Positions 30,285 through 42,325 of a DNA stretch of 64,000 bases are shown here, piece by piece. A program made the position numbers and the translations under genes. Origin of the DNA: Stenotrophomonas sp. SAU14A_NAIMI4_8 (GTDB lineage Bacteria; Pseudomonadota; Gammaproteobacteria; Xanthomonadales; Xanthomonadaceae); assembly GCF_003086695.1 (NCBI RefSeq), contig NZ_CP025999.1, positions 2,025,680 to 2,089,679 of the forward strand. The letters are read 5' to 3'. Position 1 is the first letter of the stretch; each line of letters begins with the position of its first letter. The notes beneath the pieces are model-generated. The model worked only from the letters and a program-made list of their open reading frames with translations. It was not told the origin of the DNA and searched no databases.

Positions 30285-31757
30285 TCAGAACACGCTGGCG
30301 AAGTCGCCCAGTTCCACCTGGACCGATTTGATGCGGGTGTAGTGGCCCAGCGTGGACAGGCCGTTCTCGCGGCCCACGCCGGATTCCTTGTAGCCGCCCA
30401 CCGGCATTTCGGCGGGCGATTCGCCCCAGGTGTTGATCCAGCAGATGCCGGCCTGCAGGCGGTGGATGATGCGATGGGCGCGGCTGATATCGCTGCTGAC
30501 CACGCCGGCGGCCAGGCCGAACGGGGTGTCGTTGGCGCGCCGCACCGCTTCGTCCTCATCGTCGTAGGCCAGGATGCTCATTACTGGCCCGAAGATTTCC
30601 TCGCGCACGATCTTCATGTCGTCGCGGCAGTCGGAAAACACGGTGGGCTGCACGTACGCGCCCTCGGCCAGGGCGGCGTCGGTGGCGCGGCCGCCACCGG
30701 TCAGCAGGCGGGCGCCTTCGGCCTTGCCGCTGTCGATGTAGCGCAGCACGTTGTCCATGTGCGGGAAGCTGACCATCGGCCCGAAGTTGGTGTCCGGCGC
30801 GGTCGGGTCGCCCATGCGGATGCGCTGCACGCGCTGCACCACCGCCGCCTCGAAGGCTGCCAGCATGGCGCGCGGCACGAACACGCGGGTGCCGTTGGTG
30901 CAGACCTGGCCGGAGCTGAAGAAGTTGGCCATGACCGCGATATCGGCGGCACGGTCCAGGTTGGCGTCCTGGCAGATCAGCAGCGGCGACTTGCCGCCCA
31001 GTTCCATCGTTACTTCTTTCAGTGACGAGGACGCGGCGGCGGCCATCACCTTCTTACCGGTGGTGACGCCACCGGTGAAGGAGATCTTCTCGATCACCGG
31101 GTGTTCGGTCAGCCAGTTGCCGATCTCGCCACCGGGGCCCTGCAGCACGTTGAACACACCGTCGGGCACGCCGGCTTCGGTGTAGATCTCGGCCAGCTTC
31201 AGCGCGGTCAGCGGGGTCACTTCGGAGGGCTTGAACACCATCGCGTTGCCCGCGGCCAATGCCGGGGCCGATTTCCACAGCGCGATCTGGATCGGGTAGT
31301 TCCAGGCGCCGATGCCGGCCACCACGCCCAGCGGTTCGCGGCGGGTGTAGAAGAAGCTCGATTCGCGCAACGGCAGCTGGATGCCTTCGATGGCCGTGGC
31401 CAGGCCGGCGTAGTACTCCAGCACGTCGGCGCCGGTGACGATGTCCACGGTGGTGGTTTCGGCCAGCGCCTTGCCGGTATCCAGGGTTTCCAGATGGGCA
31501 AGCTCGTCATTGCGTTCGCGCAGGATCTCGACCGCGCGGCGCAGGATGCGCGAGCGTTCCATGGCGGTCATCGCGGCCCACGCCTGCTGGCCTTCGCTGG
31601 CGCTGCGTACGGCGCGCTCCACATCGGCCTGGCTGGCAATCTGCACCTCGGCCAGCACCTGGCCGTTGGCCGGGTTCACGGTCTGGAAGGTCTTGCCGCT
31701 GGTGGCGTCGACCCGGCGGCCATGGATGTAGAGCTGTTGGACGGGCAGGGTGGGCAT
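30285..31757 (-). CDS. betB: betaine-aldehyde dehydrogenase
   Basis: An NAD(P)-dependent aldehyde dehydrogenase of 490 residues that converts betaine aldehyde to glycine betaine. Visible motifs are [20 protein letters not shown], the general base in [13 protein letters not shown] and the catalytic cysteine in [15 protein letters not shown]. The length and the flanking betI and betA settle the substrate. AAGGAGTACCCC precedes the ATG. It is 36 bp after betI. Confidence 0.97.
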   Translation of the reverse strand: MPTLPVQQLYIHGRRVDATSGKTFQTVNPANGQVLAEVQIASQADVERAVRSASEGQQAWAAMTAMERSRILRRAVEILRERNDELAHLETLDTGKALAETTTVDIVTGADVLEYYAGLATAIEGIQLPLRESSFFYTRREPLGVVAGIGAWNYPIQIALWKSAPALAAGNAMVFKPSEVTPLTALKLAEIYTEAGVPDGVFNVLQGPGGEIGNWLTEHPVIEKISFTGGVTTGKKVMAAAASSSLKEVTMELGGKSPLLICQDANLDRAADIAVMANFFSSGQVCTNGTRVFVPRAMLAAFEAAVVQRVQRIRMGDPTAPDTNFGPMVSFPHMDNVLRYIDSGKAEGARLLTGGGRATDAALAEGAYVQPTVFSDCRDDMKIVREEIFGPVMSILAYDDEDEAVRRANDTPFGLAAGVVSSDISRAHRIIHRLQAGICWINTWGESPAEMPVGGYKESGVGRENGLSTLGHYTRIKSVQVELGDFASVF

Positions 31758-31793
31758 GGGGTACTCCTTGGAAGGGGCAGGGTCCTGCAGCGC

Positions 31794-32384
31794 TTATAGC
31801 GCGTTGGCCTGCAACTGGAAGTCGATGTAGGCGTAGGCGATGTGACGGGCGTTGTCGCCGTCGATCTGGCCGCCGACCAGGCTGCCGCGCAGCCACAGGC
31901 CGTCGATGAGTGCGGCAAGGCCGCGGGCGGCCTCGCGGGCGGGTTCGGCCGGCAGGCTGCGGTGGAACTGGTAGGCCAGGTTGGAATACAGGCGCTGGTC
32001 GTTGATGCGCTGCAGTCGGGCCAGTTCGGGCTGGTGCATGCTGGCTGCCCAGAAGGTCAGCCAGACGCGCATGGCCGGCCCGCTGGTCTGGCTGGGGTCG
32101 AAGTTCGCATCCACCAGTGCGCGCAGTTGTGAGCGCGGATCTGTGGCGGCCTGCCCGCGGTGCTGGGCGAAGGCATCCTTGAGCTGGCTCAGGATCTGCC
32201 TCATGGCGGCGTTGAGCAGGCCGGCCTTGTCGCCGAAGTAGTGGGCGACGATGCCGGTAGACAGGCCTGCCTTGCGCGCGATGGTGGCCACGGTGGCGTC
32301 GGCCAGGCCGATCTCGTGGATGACCTGGAAGGTGGCGTCGATGAGCTGTTGGCGGCGCAGGGGTTCGATGCCTTTCTTGGGCAT
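31794..32384 (-). CDS. betI: BetI, TetR-family repressor of the choline genes
   Basis: A 196-residue TetR-type regulator that represses bet genes until choline is present. The N-terminal HTH (LIDATFQVIHEIGLADATVATIARKAGLSTGIVAHYF) is typical of BetI, as is the ligand domain end (IDGLWLRGSLVGGQIDGDNAR). I chose MPKKGIEPLRRQQ at 32384, the usual BetI start, rather than the longer frame that would run across the operator. An inverted repeat matching a BetI box lies about 45 bp upstream. Confidence 0.95.
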   Translation of the reverse strand: MPKKGIEPLRRQQLIDATFQVIHEIGLADATVATIARKAGLSTGIVAHYFGDKAGLLNAAMRQILSQLKDAFAQHRGQAATDPRSQLRALVDANFDPSQTSGPAMRVWLTFWAASMHQPELARLQRINDQRLYSNLAYQFHRSLPAEPAREAARGLAALIDGLWLRGSLVGGQIDGDNARHIAYAYIDFQLQANAL

Positions 32385-32426
32385 GGGCCGAGTGGCTTGG
32401 GGAGGAGGGCGACCAGTATGCGGGTT

Positions 32427-32448
32427 ATTGATTGAACGTCCAATCAAT
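32427..32448. promoter_or_regulatory. BetI operator
   Basis: ATTGATTG-AACGTC-CAATCAAT is a perfect 8-bp inverted repeat with a 6-bp spacer, upstream of betI. It closely resembles BetI binding sites known from other proteobacteria, so the bet operon is expected to be autoregulated by BetI and derepressed by choline. Confidence 0.85.
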
Positions 32449-32491
32449 GAAAAGTGAAGGCCGCGTCATGGCGCGGGCGCAGGCCGGTTTC

Positions 32492-32653
32492 GTAGCGTCG
32501 AGCTTGCTCGACGAGCTTTTGGGGTCGGGGTCAGAGCCCTTTCTTTTGGAAAGGGATCCGACCCCTGGCGGTGGCCTTGGTAGCGTCGAGCTTGCTCGAC
32601 GAGCCTTTGGGGTAGGGGTCAGAGCCCTTTCCTCTGGAAAGGGATCCGACCCC
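32492..32653. repeat. two composite units: SMAG palindrome plus GGGGTC hairpin
   Basis: GTAGCGTCGAGCTTGCTCGA followed by a GGGGTCAGAGCCCTTTC...GAAAGGGATCCGACCCC hairpin occurs twice, at 32492-32565 and 32580-32653, 88 bp apart. It fills the gap between the betI promoter region and the zeta-like gene. Confidence 0.88.
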
Positions 32654-32658
32654 TTGGG

Positions 32659-33291
32659 TCACAGGCGCAATGCGGCTTCCAGCAGGGGCGTGGCCCAGGC
32701 CGGGGTGGCGGCCAGCTGTGCCAGGTCGTCCGGCTGCGGGAAATGCACCTGGCCATCCTCCATCTGCAGCAGCAGTCGGGGGTCCGGCACGGCCTCGCCG
32801 GGGGCGGCTTCGGCACTGTTGTCGTAGACCTGCAGCTGGGCCAGCACCGGCATCAGCCGGATCAGGTTCTGCTGCGCCAGCGGCCAGCGGCGGCGGATAT
32901 CGGCTTCGTTGATCGGGTGCCCGCCCGAGCGCACGCGGGCCTGGACCCGGGCGATGTGTTGTTCCGGGCTGGACAGGCCGCAGAACCACATCAGCACATC
33001 GTGGCTGTGGCTGGCTTCCTGCAGCAGGGCGGCGATCGAATTGCCGCCCAGGGTGGTTTCAAAGGCGTGGTTGCAGCGCCGGTCCAGCGCATCGCGGATG
33101 CGGTTGACGCCTTCCTGCCAGGCCTGGGCGTTGGCCTCGGCCTGCGACAGGCCGGTGATGCCGCGCAGCTCGCGGGCGAAGGTGTCGGGGTTGAACCAGT
33201 TCAGCCCGGCCTCGCGCAGCACATGGCCGCCCACCGAACTCTTGCCGGCGCCATTGACGCCGGCAAGGACGTACAGGAATGGCCGCGCCAT
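32659..33291 (-). CDS. zeta-toxin-like P-loop kinase
   Basis: A 210-residue P-loop protein resembling zeta toxins, which phosphorylate UDP-N-acetylglucosamine-type sugars or related small molecules and so poison the cell. Walker A is AGVNGAGKSS (residues 10-19). FNPDTFARELRG, HAFETTLGG and IARVQARVRSGGHPINEADIRRRW follow, the last carrying the conserved arginines of the family. It starts inside the stop codon of the upstream Phd-like antitoxin (TGATG), so the two are translationally coupled. No epsilon antitoxin is present. A non-toxic kinase role is possible. Confidence 0.82.
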   Translation of the reverse strand: MARPFLYVLAGVNGAGKSSVGGHVLREAGLNWFNPDTFARELRGITGLSQAEANAQAWQEGVNRIRDALDRRCNHAFETTLGGNSIAALLQEASHSHDVLMWFCGLSSPEQHIARVQARVRSGGHPINEADIRRRWPLAQQNLIRLMPVLAQLQVYDNSAEAAPGEAVPDPRLLLQMEDGQVHFPQPDDLAQLAATPAWATPLLEAALRL

Positions 33292-33665
33292 CAGTGGCCG
33301 GTGCCGGCCTTGACCTGCCCGCCAAGGCGGGCGGGGCGGCGCAGCAGGTCGCGTGCGCTGCTGCCGGCCTGGGCCTGTTGCAGCACGGCCAGGCGTTGGT
33401 CGAAGCCGGCACGCAGCTCGGCCAGGCCCGGGGCCTGGTCGCGCAGTTCCTCAAGCGAGGCTTCCAGCGCCTCCACCCGGGCCTGCAGGGCGCGGTACTG
33501 CTCGATGGAGACGATGACCGCCTGCGGCTCGTTATGGTTGGTGACCACCACCATGCGCTGGTCGCGGACCTCCTGCATGACCTTGCGCCAGTGTTCCTTC
33601 ACCGACGAGGCGGTGGTGTGGGTCAGCTCGTTGATGGGGTCGAAGCGGACGGGCAGGTGAAGCAT
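33291..33665 (-). CDS. Phd/YefM-like antitoxin
   Basis: A 124-residue protein whose first ~60 residues have the Phd/YefM DNA-binding form (FDPINELTHTTASSVKEHWRKVMQEVRDQRMVVVTNHNEPQAVIVSIEQYRAL). A coiled-coil stretch (LQARVEALEASLEELRDQ) and a basic tail (ARDLLRRPARLGGQVKAG) follow; the C-terminal part would wrap the toxin. It is longer than most Phd proteins (about 80). It is followed with a 1-base overlap by the zeta-like gene, and AT-rich palindromes upstream look like its operator. Confidence 0.82.
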   Translation of the reverse strand: MLHLPVRFDPINELTHTTASSVKEHWRKVMQEVRDQRMVVVTNHNEPQAVIVSIEQYRALQARVEALEASLEELRDQAPGLAELRAGFDQRLAVLQQAQAGSSARDLLRRPARLGGQVKAGTGH

Positions 33666-33720
33666 GGCGGGCTCCAGAAGGGGTGACCTGTGGCGCCAGC
33701 CTACACCGGATGTGGACGAA

Positions 33721-33757
33721 TTTCATGAATTATGAAAAACATCATAAATATGAAAAT
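33721..33757. promoter_or_regulatory. AT-rich overlapping palindromes, candidate antitoxin operator
   Basis: TTTCAT-GAATT-ATGAAA (33721-33737) overlaps TTATGA-AAAACA-TCATAA (33730-33747), in a stretch much richer in A and T than its surroundings. It lies 55 bp upstream of the Phd-like antitoxin gene and about 90 bp before the plus-strand gene at 33844. Phd-type antitoxins repress their own operons through such palindromes. Confidence 0.6.
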
Positions 33758-33843
33758 TAGAGGCAGCTATTTCATCCCATTCCTAAAGACGCCATACGCC
33801 GCCGTACTGCACCATCACAGGCCGTTCCGTGAGGGAGAGTGCT

Positions 33844-34296
33844 ATGCGCATTGTCGTGAGTTGCCTGCTGTTCTGTAGTTCGGCCGTGGCCTTGGCGCAG
33901 ACGCCGCCACCGATGCAGCAGTTGGATTACCCGGTGCTGGCGATCGGCGACACCGGCCAGTTCCGGGTGCAGGTGCCGGCCTACGCCGGCGGCCAGGGCC
34001 GGGTGTCGTACGCGGCGCATGCGCTGATGCCGGGCAGCAGTGAGGACCGGGGCTACCGCTTCGTGGCCGTGCACTGTGAAGATCCCGGGTTCACCCCGGT
34101 CGTGCACTACGAGAATCGTGGGGTGGTGTGTTCGCGCATTGGCCAGGCGGCGCACCCGGCGTTCGAGATGGTGGTGACGGTGGTCAATACCGGCGCCGCT
34201 GAGGGCGAGACCGTGATGGAAGAGGGGCTGCGCGGCCTGGTGTACGACGTGGGGCCGACGGCGGCCCCGTGGCGGATCTATGGCGTGCGGCCATAG
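33844..34296 (+). CDS. small secreted protein, unrecognised
   Basis: A protein of 150 residues with a signal peptide (MRIVVSCLLFCSSAVALAQ) and a mature part rich in beta-type sequence (GDTGQFRVQVPAYAGGQGRVSYAAHAL; EMVVTVVNTGAAEGE). It has two cysteines (VHCEDP, VVCSRIG) that could pair. I chose the ATG at 33844, preceded by GAGGGAGAGT; an upstream GTG at 33829 would add five residues ahead of the signal. I do not recognise a family. It is transcribed away from the toxin-antitoxin pair. Confidence 0.7.
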   Translation: MRIVVSCLLFCSSAVALAQTPPPMQQLDYPVLAIGDTGQFRVQVPAYAGGQGRVSYAAHALMPGSSEDRGYRFVAVHCEDPGFTPVVHYENRGVVCSRIGQAAHPAFEMVVTVVNTGAAEGETVMEEGLRGLVYDVGPTAAPWRIYGVRP

Positions 34297-34310
34297 CGGC
34301 TGACGCCCTG

Positions 34311-34554
34311 GTGGGGGCCAACCTTGGTTGGCACGCCATGCCCCGGTAGGTGCCAACCTTGGTTGGCACGCCGTGCCCCGGTAGGTGCCAACCTTGGTTG
34401 GCACGCCGTGCCCCGGTAGGTGCCAACCTTGGTTGGCACGCCATGCTCCGGTAGGTGCCAACCTTGGTTGGCACGCCGTGCGTCGACCAAGGTCGACGCC
34501 TACCAGGGCAGATTACCGCCCCGACGCCCGGTAGGTGCCAACCTTGGTTGGCAC
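34311..34554. repeat. array of six direct SMAG palindromes
   Basis: GTAGGTGCCAACC...GGCAC units of 24 bp start at 34346, 34381, 34416 and 34451, exactly 35 bp apart. A variant without GTAG lies at 34311 and a last unit at 34531. The spacers are a near-constant GCCRTGCYCC-G. A GTCGACC-type inverted copy lies at 34480-34503. The unit is itself palindromic. It fills the gap between the secreted-protein gene and acnA. Confidence 0.88.
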
Positions 34555-34555
34555 A

Positions 34556-37309
<2,754 letters not shown>

Positions 37310-37341
37310 GCGGATGACTCCTCTTGCGGATGGCTTGCTCT

Positions 37342-37361
37342 GGCCCGTGCGTATACGGGCC
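37342..37361 (-). promoter_or_regulatory. palindrome in the acnA leader
   Basis: GGCCCGT-GCGTAT-ACGGGCC is a perfect 7-bp inverted repeat 33 bp before the acnA start. It could be a leader hairpin or an operator. The role is unknown. Confidence 0.35.
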
Positions 37362-37561
37362 TGCTTGCGGTCGCCGCGGGCCTGCTGGCCCCGGTGCGCC
37401 CCAGTATGAACGCATTCACCTGGGCGCGGGCCGGCCTGCGGCATCGGGTCCAGACTACAGCGGCAGGTGTATGGCGTATGTCATGAATGTGGCGGATCCT
37501 TTGCGGCTGTAAGGGCCGGGGCGGGCCCGGCCGGGTTCGGGGTGGAAGTATGCCCGGCAAA

Positions 37562-37582
37562 GTATGTATAATTTGTGCATAC
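37562..37582. promoter_or_regulatory. candidate VapB operator
   Basis: An AT-rich imperfect palindrome, GTATGT-ATAATTTGT-GCATAC, 16 bp before the antitoxin start. It contains TATAAT, a good -10 box. AbrB-type antitoxins bind such palindromes to repress their own operon. Confidence 0.5.
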
Positions 37583-37598
37583 CGAAGAGGGCCTACCG

Positions 37599-37823
37599 AT
37601 GGAAGCCACTGTTGCAGAGCGCGGACAGATCACCCTGCCCAAGGCGGTGCGTGATGCCCTGGGCCTGACCAAGGGCACCCAGTTGAAGGTGGAGCTGGAC
37701 GGCAGCCGTATCATCCTGCGCAAGAGCGTGGACGATGCGATCTCCCGCGCCCGCGGCAAGTTCGCGCTGGACGGCTTCGAGTCGGCCGAATCGGCGGTAC
37801 GCGCGGTGCGCGACGAGGAATAA
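37599..37823 (+). CDS. vapB: AbrB/MazE-type antitoxin (VapB)
   Basis: A protein of 74 residues with the swapped-hairpin AbrB fold: VAERGQITLPKAVRDALGLTKGTQLKVELDGSRIILRK. The C-terminal part (ISRARGKFALDGFESAESAVRAVRDEE) would occupy the toxin. I chose MEATVAERG at 37599, since the AbrB fold starts there. It is 6 bp before the PIN-domain gene, the usual antitoxin-toxin order. Confidence 0.88.
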   Translation: MEATVAERGQITLPKAVRDALGLTKGTQLKVELDGSRIILRKSVDDAISRARGKFALDGFESAESAVRAVRDEE

Positions 37824-37829
37824 GGCGTG

Positions 37830-38228
37830 ATGATTGCCGTCGATTCACCGGTGCTGGTGGAACTGCTGAGCAACGGCCCGCAGGCCGATGCGGTGGAAGC
37901 GATCCTGCGGCAGAGCCTGGTCGGTGGCCGCGTGGTGGTCTGCGGCGCCACCCTGGCCGAAGTCTGCGCATCGCTGCGCGGTGGCGCCGAAGTGCTGGAA
38001 GCGCTGGAAGAAATGGGCGTGCACTTCAACCCGATGGAAGCCAAATCGGCCCTGCGCGCCGGCGAGATGCACCGCCGCCACCGCCAGCGCAGCGGCAGCC
38101 GCCGCAGCCTGGACGAATTCATGGTCGGGGCCCACGCATTGCTGCAATGCGACGGCCTGATCACCTGGAACGACACGTTTTACCGCGACTACTTCAAGGG
38201 CCTGAAGCTGATCGTGCCGCAAGCCTGA
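37830..38228 (+). CDS. vapC: PIN-domain ribonuclease toxin (VapC)
   Basis: A protein of 132 residues with the PIN nuclease pattern: Asp5 ([13 protein letters not shown]), Glu44 (TLAEVCASL), Asp95 ([14 protein letters not shown]) and Asp115 ([14 protein letters not shown]), the acidic residues that hold metal. VapC toxins cleave tRNA or rRNA. The start is ATG 37830; a GTG directly before it is an alternative. The pair sits between the divergent acnA and the downstream acnB, only 43 bp ahead of acnB, so acnB transcription might include it. Confidence 0.88.
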   Translation: MIAVDSPVLVELLSNGPQADAVEAILRQSLVGGRVVVCGATLAEVCASLRGGAEVLEALEEMGVHFNPMEAKSALRAGEMHRRHRQRSGSRRSLDEFMVGAHALLQCDGLITWNDTFYRDYFKGLKLIVPQA

Positions 38229-38271
38229 GCCCATTTTGTTTTTTCAACCTACGCATTACCCGGGAGTTGTC

Positions 38272-40863
38272 ATGTTGGAAGCCTACCGCCACCACGTCGC
38301 CGAGCGCGCTGCGCTTGGCATCCCGCCGCTGCCGCTGAGCGCGCAGCAGACGGCCGATGTCATCGAACTGCTGAAGAACCCGCCGCAGGGCGAGGCCGAG
38401 TTCCTGCTCGACCTGCTGACCCACCGCGTGCCGGCCGGCGTGGATGACGCTGCCAAGGTCAAGGCCTCGTACCTGGCCGCCATTGCGCTGGGCAGCGAGC
38501 AGAACCCGCTGATCAGCCGCGAGCGCGCCACCGAACTGCTGGGCACCATGCTGGGCGGTTACAACGTGGCCCCGCTGGTGCAGCTGCTGGACGACGCCAG
38601 CGTTGGCACCATCGCCGCTGACGGCCTGAAGAAGACCCTGCTGGTCTTCGATGCCTTCCACGATGTGCAGGAGAAGGCCAAGGCTGGCAATGCCAACGCG
38701 CAGTCCGTGCTGCAGAGCTGGGCCGATGCCGAGTGGTTCACCAACAACCCGGAAGTGCCGCAGAGCCTGACCGTCACCGTGTTCAAGGTGCCGGGCGAAA
38801 CCAACACCGACGACCTGTCGCCGGCGCCGGATGCAACCACCCGCCCGGACATTCCGATGCACGCCCTGGCGATGCTGAAGAACAAGCGCGACGACGCGCC
38901 GTTCACCCCGGAAGAAGACGGCAAGCGCGGTCCGATCCAGCAGATCCTGGACCTGAAGGACAAGGGCCACCTGGTTGCCTACGTGGGCGACGTGGTCGGT
39001 ACCGGTTCTTCGCGCAAGTCGGCCACCAACAGCGTGCTGTGGTGGACCGGCGATGACATTCCGTTCATCCCGAACAAGCGCGCCGGTGGCGTCTGCCTGG
39101 GTTCGAAGATCGCCCCGATCTTCTACAACACCATGGAAGATGCCGGCGCACTGCCGATCGAGCTGGACGTGTCGAAGATGGAGCACGGCGATGTGGTCGA
39201 GCTGCGTCCGTACGAAGGCAAGGCGCTGAAGAACGGTGAAGTGATCGCCGAATTCCAGGTGAAGTCCGAAGTGCTGTTCGACGAAGTGCGCGCCGGTGGC
39301 CGCATTCCGCTGATCATCGGCCGCGGCCTGACCGGCAAGGCGCGTGAAGCGCTGGGCCTGGCCCCGACCGATCTGTTCCGCCTGCCGGTGCAGCCGGCCG
39401 ACACCGGCAAGGGCTTCTCGCTGGCACAGAAGATGGTCGGCCGCGCCTGTGGCCTGGCCGAAGGCCAGGGCATGCGCCCGGGTACCTACTGCGAACCGAA
39501 GATGACCTCGGTCGGCTCGCAGGACACCACCGGCCCGATGACCCGCGACGAGCTGAAGGACCTGGCCTGCCTGGGCTTCTCGGCCGACCTGGTGATGCAG
39601 TCGTTCTGCCACACCGCCGCTTACCCGAAGCCGGTGGACGTCAAGACCCACCACACCCTGCCGGAGTTCATCTCCACCCGTGGCGGCATCTCGCTGCGCC
39701 CGGGCGACGGCGTGATCCACAGCTGGCTGAACCGCATGCTGCTGCCGGACACCGTCGGTACCGGTGGTGACTCGCACACCCGTTTCCCGGTGGGCATTTC
39801 GTTCCCGGCCGGTTCGGGCCTGGTCGCCTTCGCCGCCGCCACCGGCGTGATGCCGCTGGACATGCCGGAGTCGGTGCTGGTGCGCTTCAAGGGCCAGATG
39901 CAGCCGGGCGTGACCCTGCGTGACCTGGTCAATGCCATTCCGCTGTACGCCATCAAGTCGGGCCTGCTGACCGTGGCCAAGGCTGGCAAGAAGAACATCT
40001 TCTCCGGTCGCATCCTGGAAATCGAAGGTCTGCCGGAACTGAAGGTCGAACAGGCCTTCGAACTGTCAGATGCGTCGGCCGAGCGTTCGGCTGCCGGTTG
40101 CTCGGTGCGCCTGAACAAGGAGCCGATCATCGAGTACCTGACCAGCAACATCACCCTGTTGAAGTGGATGATTGCCGAGGGTTACCAGGATCCGCGTTCG
40201 CTGCAGCGCCGTATCGAAAAGATGGAAGCGTGGCTGGCCAACCCGGAGCTGCTGGAGCCGGATGCCGACGCCGAATACGCTGCCGTCATCGAGATCGACC
40301 TGGCCGACATCCACGAGCCGATCGTGGCCTGCCCGAACGACCCGGACGACGTGAAGACCCTGTCCGAAGTGGCCGGCGCCAAGATCGACGAAGTGTTCAT
40401 CGGTTCGTGCATGACCAACATCGGTCACTTCCGCGCCGCGGCCAAGCTGCTGGACGGCAAGCGTGACCTGCCGACCCGCCTGTGGGTGGCCCCGCCGACC
40501 AAGATGGATGCTTCGGAGCTGACCAAGGAAGGCGTGTACGGCACCTTCGGCGCCACCGGTGCACGCATGGAAATGCCGGGCTGCTCGCTGTGCATGGGCA
40601 ACCAGGCGCAGATCCGCGAAGGTTCCACCGCGATGTCGACCTCGACCCGCAACTTCCCGAACCGTCTGGGCCGCAACACCAACGTGTACCTGGGTTCGGC
40701 CGAACTGGCCGCGATCTGCTCGCGTCTGGGTCGCATCCCGACCAAGGAAGAGTACATGGCCGATATTGGCGTGATCGCCAAGAGCGGTGCGGAAATCTAC
40801 CGCTACATGAACTTCGACCAGATCGAGGAGTACCAGGACGTGGCCAAGACGGTCGCAGCCTGA
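38272..40863 (+). CDS. acnB: aconitate hydratase B
   Basis: The second, major vegetative aconitase, also able to hydrate 2-methylisocitrate in some bacteria. From [19 protein letters not shown] (38272, after CGGGAGTTGT) it has 863 residues, the family length. AcnB carries the swivel domain at the N-terminal side ([15 protein letters not shown]), then the core with [21 protein letters not shown]. The cluster ligands are in SCMTNIGHF and [11 protein letters not shown] strong intrinsic terminator follows. Confidence 0.97.
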   Translation: MLEAYRHHVAERAALGIPPLPLSAQQTADVIELLKNPPQGEAEFLLDLLTHRVPAGVDDAAKVKASYLAAIALGSEQNPLISRERATELLGTMLGGYNVAPLVQLLDDASVGTIAADGLKKTLLVFDAFHDVQEKAKAGNANAQSVLQSWADAEWFTNNPEVPQSLTVTVFKVPGETNTDDLSPAPDATTRPDIPMHALAMLKNKRDDAPFTPEEDGKRGPIQQILDLKDKGHLVAYVGDVVGTGSSRKSATNSVLWWTGDDIPFIPNKRAGGVCLGSKIAPIFYNTMEDAGALPIELDVSKMEHGDVVELRPYEGKALKNGEVIAEFQVKSEVLFDEVRAGGRIPLIIGRGLTGKAREALGLAPTDLFRLPVQPADTGKGFSLAQKMVGRACGLAEGQGMRPGTYCEPKMTSVGSQDTTGPMTRDELKDLACLGFSADLVMQSFCHTAAYPKPVDVKTHHTLPEFISTRGGISLRPGDGVIHSWLNRMLLPDTVGTGGDSHTRFPVGISFPAGSGLVAFAAATGVMPLDMPESVLVRFKGQMQPGVTLRDLVNAIPLYAIKSGLLTVAKAGKKNIFSGRILEIEGLPELKVEQAFELSDASAERSAAGCSVRLNKEPIIEYLTSNITLLKWMIAEGYQDPRSLQRRIEKMEAWLANPELLEPDADAEYAAVIEIDLADIHEPIVACPNDPDDVKTLSEVAGAKIDEVFIGSCMTNIGHFRAAAKLLDGKRDLPTRLWVAPPTKMDASELTKEGVYGTFGATGARMEMPGCSLCMGNQAQIREGSTAMSTSTRNFPNRLGRNTNVYLGSAELAAICSRLGRIPTKEEYMADIGVIAKSGAEIYRYMNFDQIEEYQDVAKTVAA

Positions 40864-40895
40864 TCCTGCTGATCGGTTGATGCGGTAAACGAAGA

Positions 40896-40923
40896 ACCCC
40901 CGGTGCGAGCCGGGGGTTTTTTC
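40896..40923 (+). terminator. intrinsic terminator of acnB
   Basis: AACCCCCGG-TGCGAG-CCGGGGG followed by six T, 33 bp after the acnB stop. Confidence 0.9.
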
Positions 40924-40929
40924 GTTGGT

Positions 40930-40970
40930 GGGGTCAGAGCCGTTTTCCTGTGGAAAACGGCTCTGACCCC
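40930..40970. repeat. GGGGTC-type hairpin, perfect copy
   Basis: GGGGTCAGAGCCGTTTTCC, then TGT, then GGAAAACGGCTCTGACCCC. Unlike the other copies this one has no mismatches. It lies between acnB and the end of the convergent LysR gene. Confidence 0.88.
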
Positions 40971-40977
40971 CATGGCT

Positions 40978-42225
40978 TCAGCGATAGCGGAATGGCCAGG
41001 CGTCAGGGCCATCGCTGCTGCGTTCGGCGCACACCTCGCGGAAGACCTGCAGGAAGGCCTGCTGCGGCCGCGTGGGGTGCCAGTCGGCTCGGGTGGTCAG
41101 GCCGATGCGGCGGCGCAGGGCCTGACCGGCCAGGCCCAGGTCGGCCAGCAGGCCGGCCTGGCGTTCGATCAGGAACTGGTCCCGTGACATCAGGGTCAGC
41201 CAGTCGTCTTCCAGCAGCAGCCCGCGGGTGATCACCAGCGAGCCACACTCAATGCGCAACACCGGCGGTTCGTGGCCGTTGTCGCGGAACATCCGTTCCC
41301 AGCGTGCGCGCACCGGTGCGCCGGTGGCCGGGATCACCCAGGGGTAGTCGAGCAGCTGCGCAAAGCGCCACGGCTGCCGTGCCGCCAGCGGATGACCGGC
41401 GCGGCCCACGATCACCGGATCATCGTCGAACAGGCCTTCCTGCACCACGTCGGGCACCGCGCTGAGATCGCGCATGGCGCCCACCAGCAGGTCCAGGCTG
41501 CCCTGGCGCAGGTCGGACAGCAGTTCCGAGAACGGCCCTTCCACCACGTTCACCGTGGCGCCCGGCCACGCCCGCGCGAAGCGTGCCAGTGCCTGTGGCA
41601 GCAGCAGCGCACGGGCCAGCGGCATTACCCCGATGGCCAGGCGCCCACCATGCTGGTCACGCAGGGCGGCCAGCTCGTCCACGCCGGTGGCCAGTTCGGA
41701 CAGCGCCAGCTGCACCCAGCGCAGCAGGCGGGTGGCGGCCGGCGTGGCCAGCAAGGCCTTGCCGCGCCGCTGCAGCAGTGGAACTTCGATCACCGCTTCC
41801 AGCTCGCGCACGGCGCGATGCATGGCCGGTTGCGAGATCCCCGCGCGCGCTGCAGCCAGGGTGAAGCTGCCGGCGCTGTCGACCGCAGTGAGCGCGCGCA
41901 GCTGGCTGAGGGTCAGCCGGCGCTCGACCGCAGCCAGTGCCGGAAGCCGCGCGGCGCGACGGGCGGCGCGCACGCCGCGGGCCAGGTAGGCCAGGGCACG
42001 CTCGATGCGTGGCACCAGCAGCACCGTGGCCTCGGTGGCGACCATGCCGCTGGGCTGCCGGTCGAACAGCGCCGCATCCAGTTGCCGCTCGAGCCGGGCG
42101 ATGGCCTGGGTGAGCGCCGGCTGCGACAGATTGATGTGCGGTGCCGCCGCGCTGATGCCGCCATGGGTGTGCACCGCCAGCAGCGCGTGCAGGTGCTTCA
42201 GGTTCAGCTCGGGCAGCGCGTTCAT
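40978..42225 (-). CDS. LysR-family regulator with two HTH domains
   Basis: A 415-residue protein, ~110 longer than a normal LysR regulator because it has two N-terminal HTH regions. The first is LKHLHALLAVHTHGGISAAA...LSQPALTQAIARLERQL (residues 8-75); the second is LSQLRALTAVDSAGSFTLAAARAGISQPAMHRAVRELE (about 105-170). An inducer-binding domain of type 2 follows (GGRLAIGVMPLARALLLP; DLLVGAMRDL). Regulators of this type are often found beside aromatic-acid genes (for example gallate genes in Pseudomonas). It is divergent from the ligIJ-type cluster, which it probably controls. I chose MNALPELNLKHL at 42225. Confidence 0.88.
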   Translation of the reverse strand: MNALPELNLKHLHALLAVHTHGGISAAAPHINLSQPALTQAIARLERQLDAALFDRQPSGMVATEATVLLVPRIERALAYLARGVRAARRAARLPALAAVERRLTLSQLRALTAVDSAGSFTLAAARAGISQPAMHRAVRELEAVIEVPLLQRRGKALLATPAATRLLRWVQLALSELATGVDELAALRDQHGGRLAIGVMPLARALLLPQALARFARAWPGATVNVVEGPFSELLSDLRQGSLDLLVGAMRDLSAVPDVVQEGLFDDDPVIVGRAGHPLAARQPWRFAQLLDYPWVIPATGAPVRARWERMFRDNGHEPPVLRIECGSLVITRGLLLEDDWLTLMSRDQFLIERQAGLLADLGLAGQALRRRIGLTTRADWHPTRPQQAFLQVFREVCAERSSDGPDAWPFRYR

Positions 42226-42325
42226 GGCACAACTATAACCAGATTGAATGGCATGGACGAAAAACGATCTTGAGGGGCTGTGGGCTGCGGAACAGACTGC
42301 GCCATCGCCAACGAAGGATGGATGG

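Noticed and set aside
34311..34554. CRISPR-like array with 24-bp repeats at 35-bp steps
   Set aside because: The spacers are nearly identical (GCCRTGCYCC), only about 11 bp long, the repeat is itself a full palindrome of the SMAG type found singly elsewhere, and no cas gene is present.
40930..40970. Terminator of acnB
   Set aside because: The true terminator with a T-run is just upstream (40896-40923); this hairpin has no T-run and belongs to the GGGGTC repeat family.
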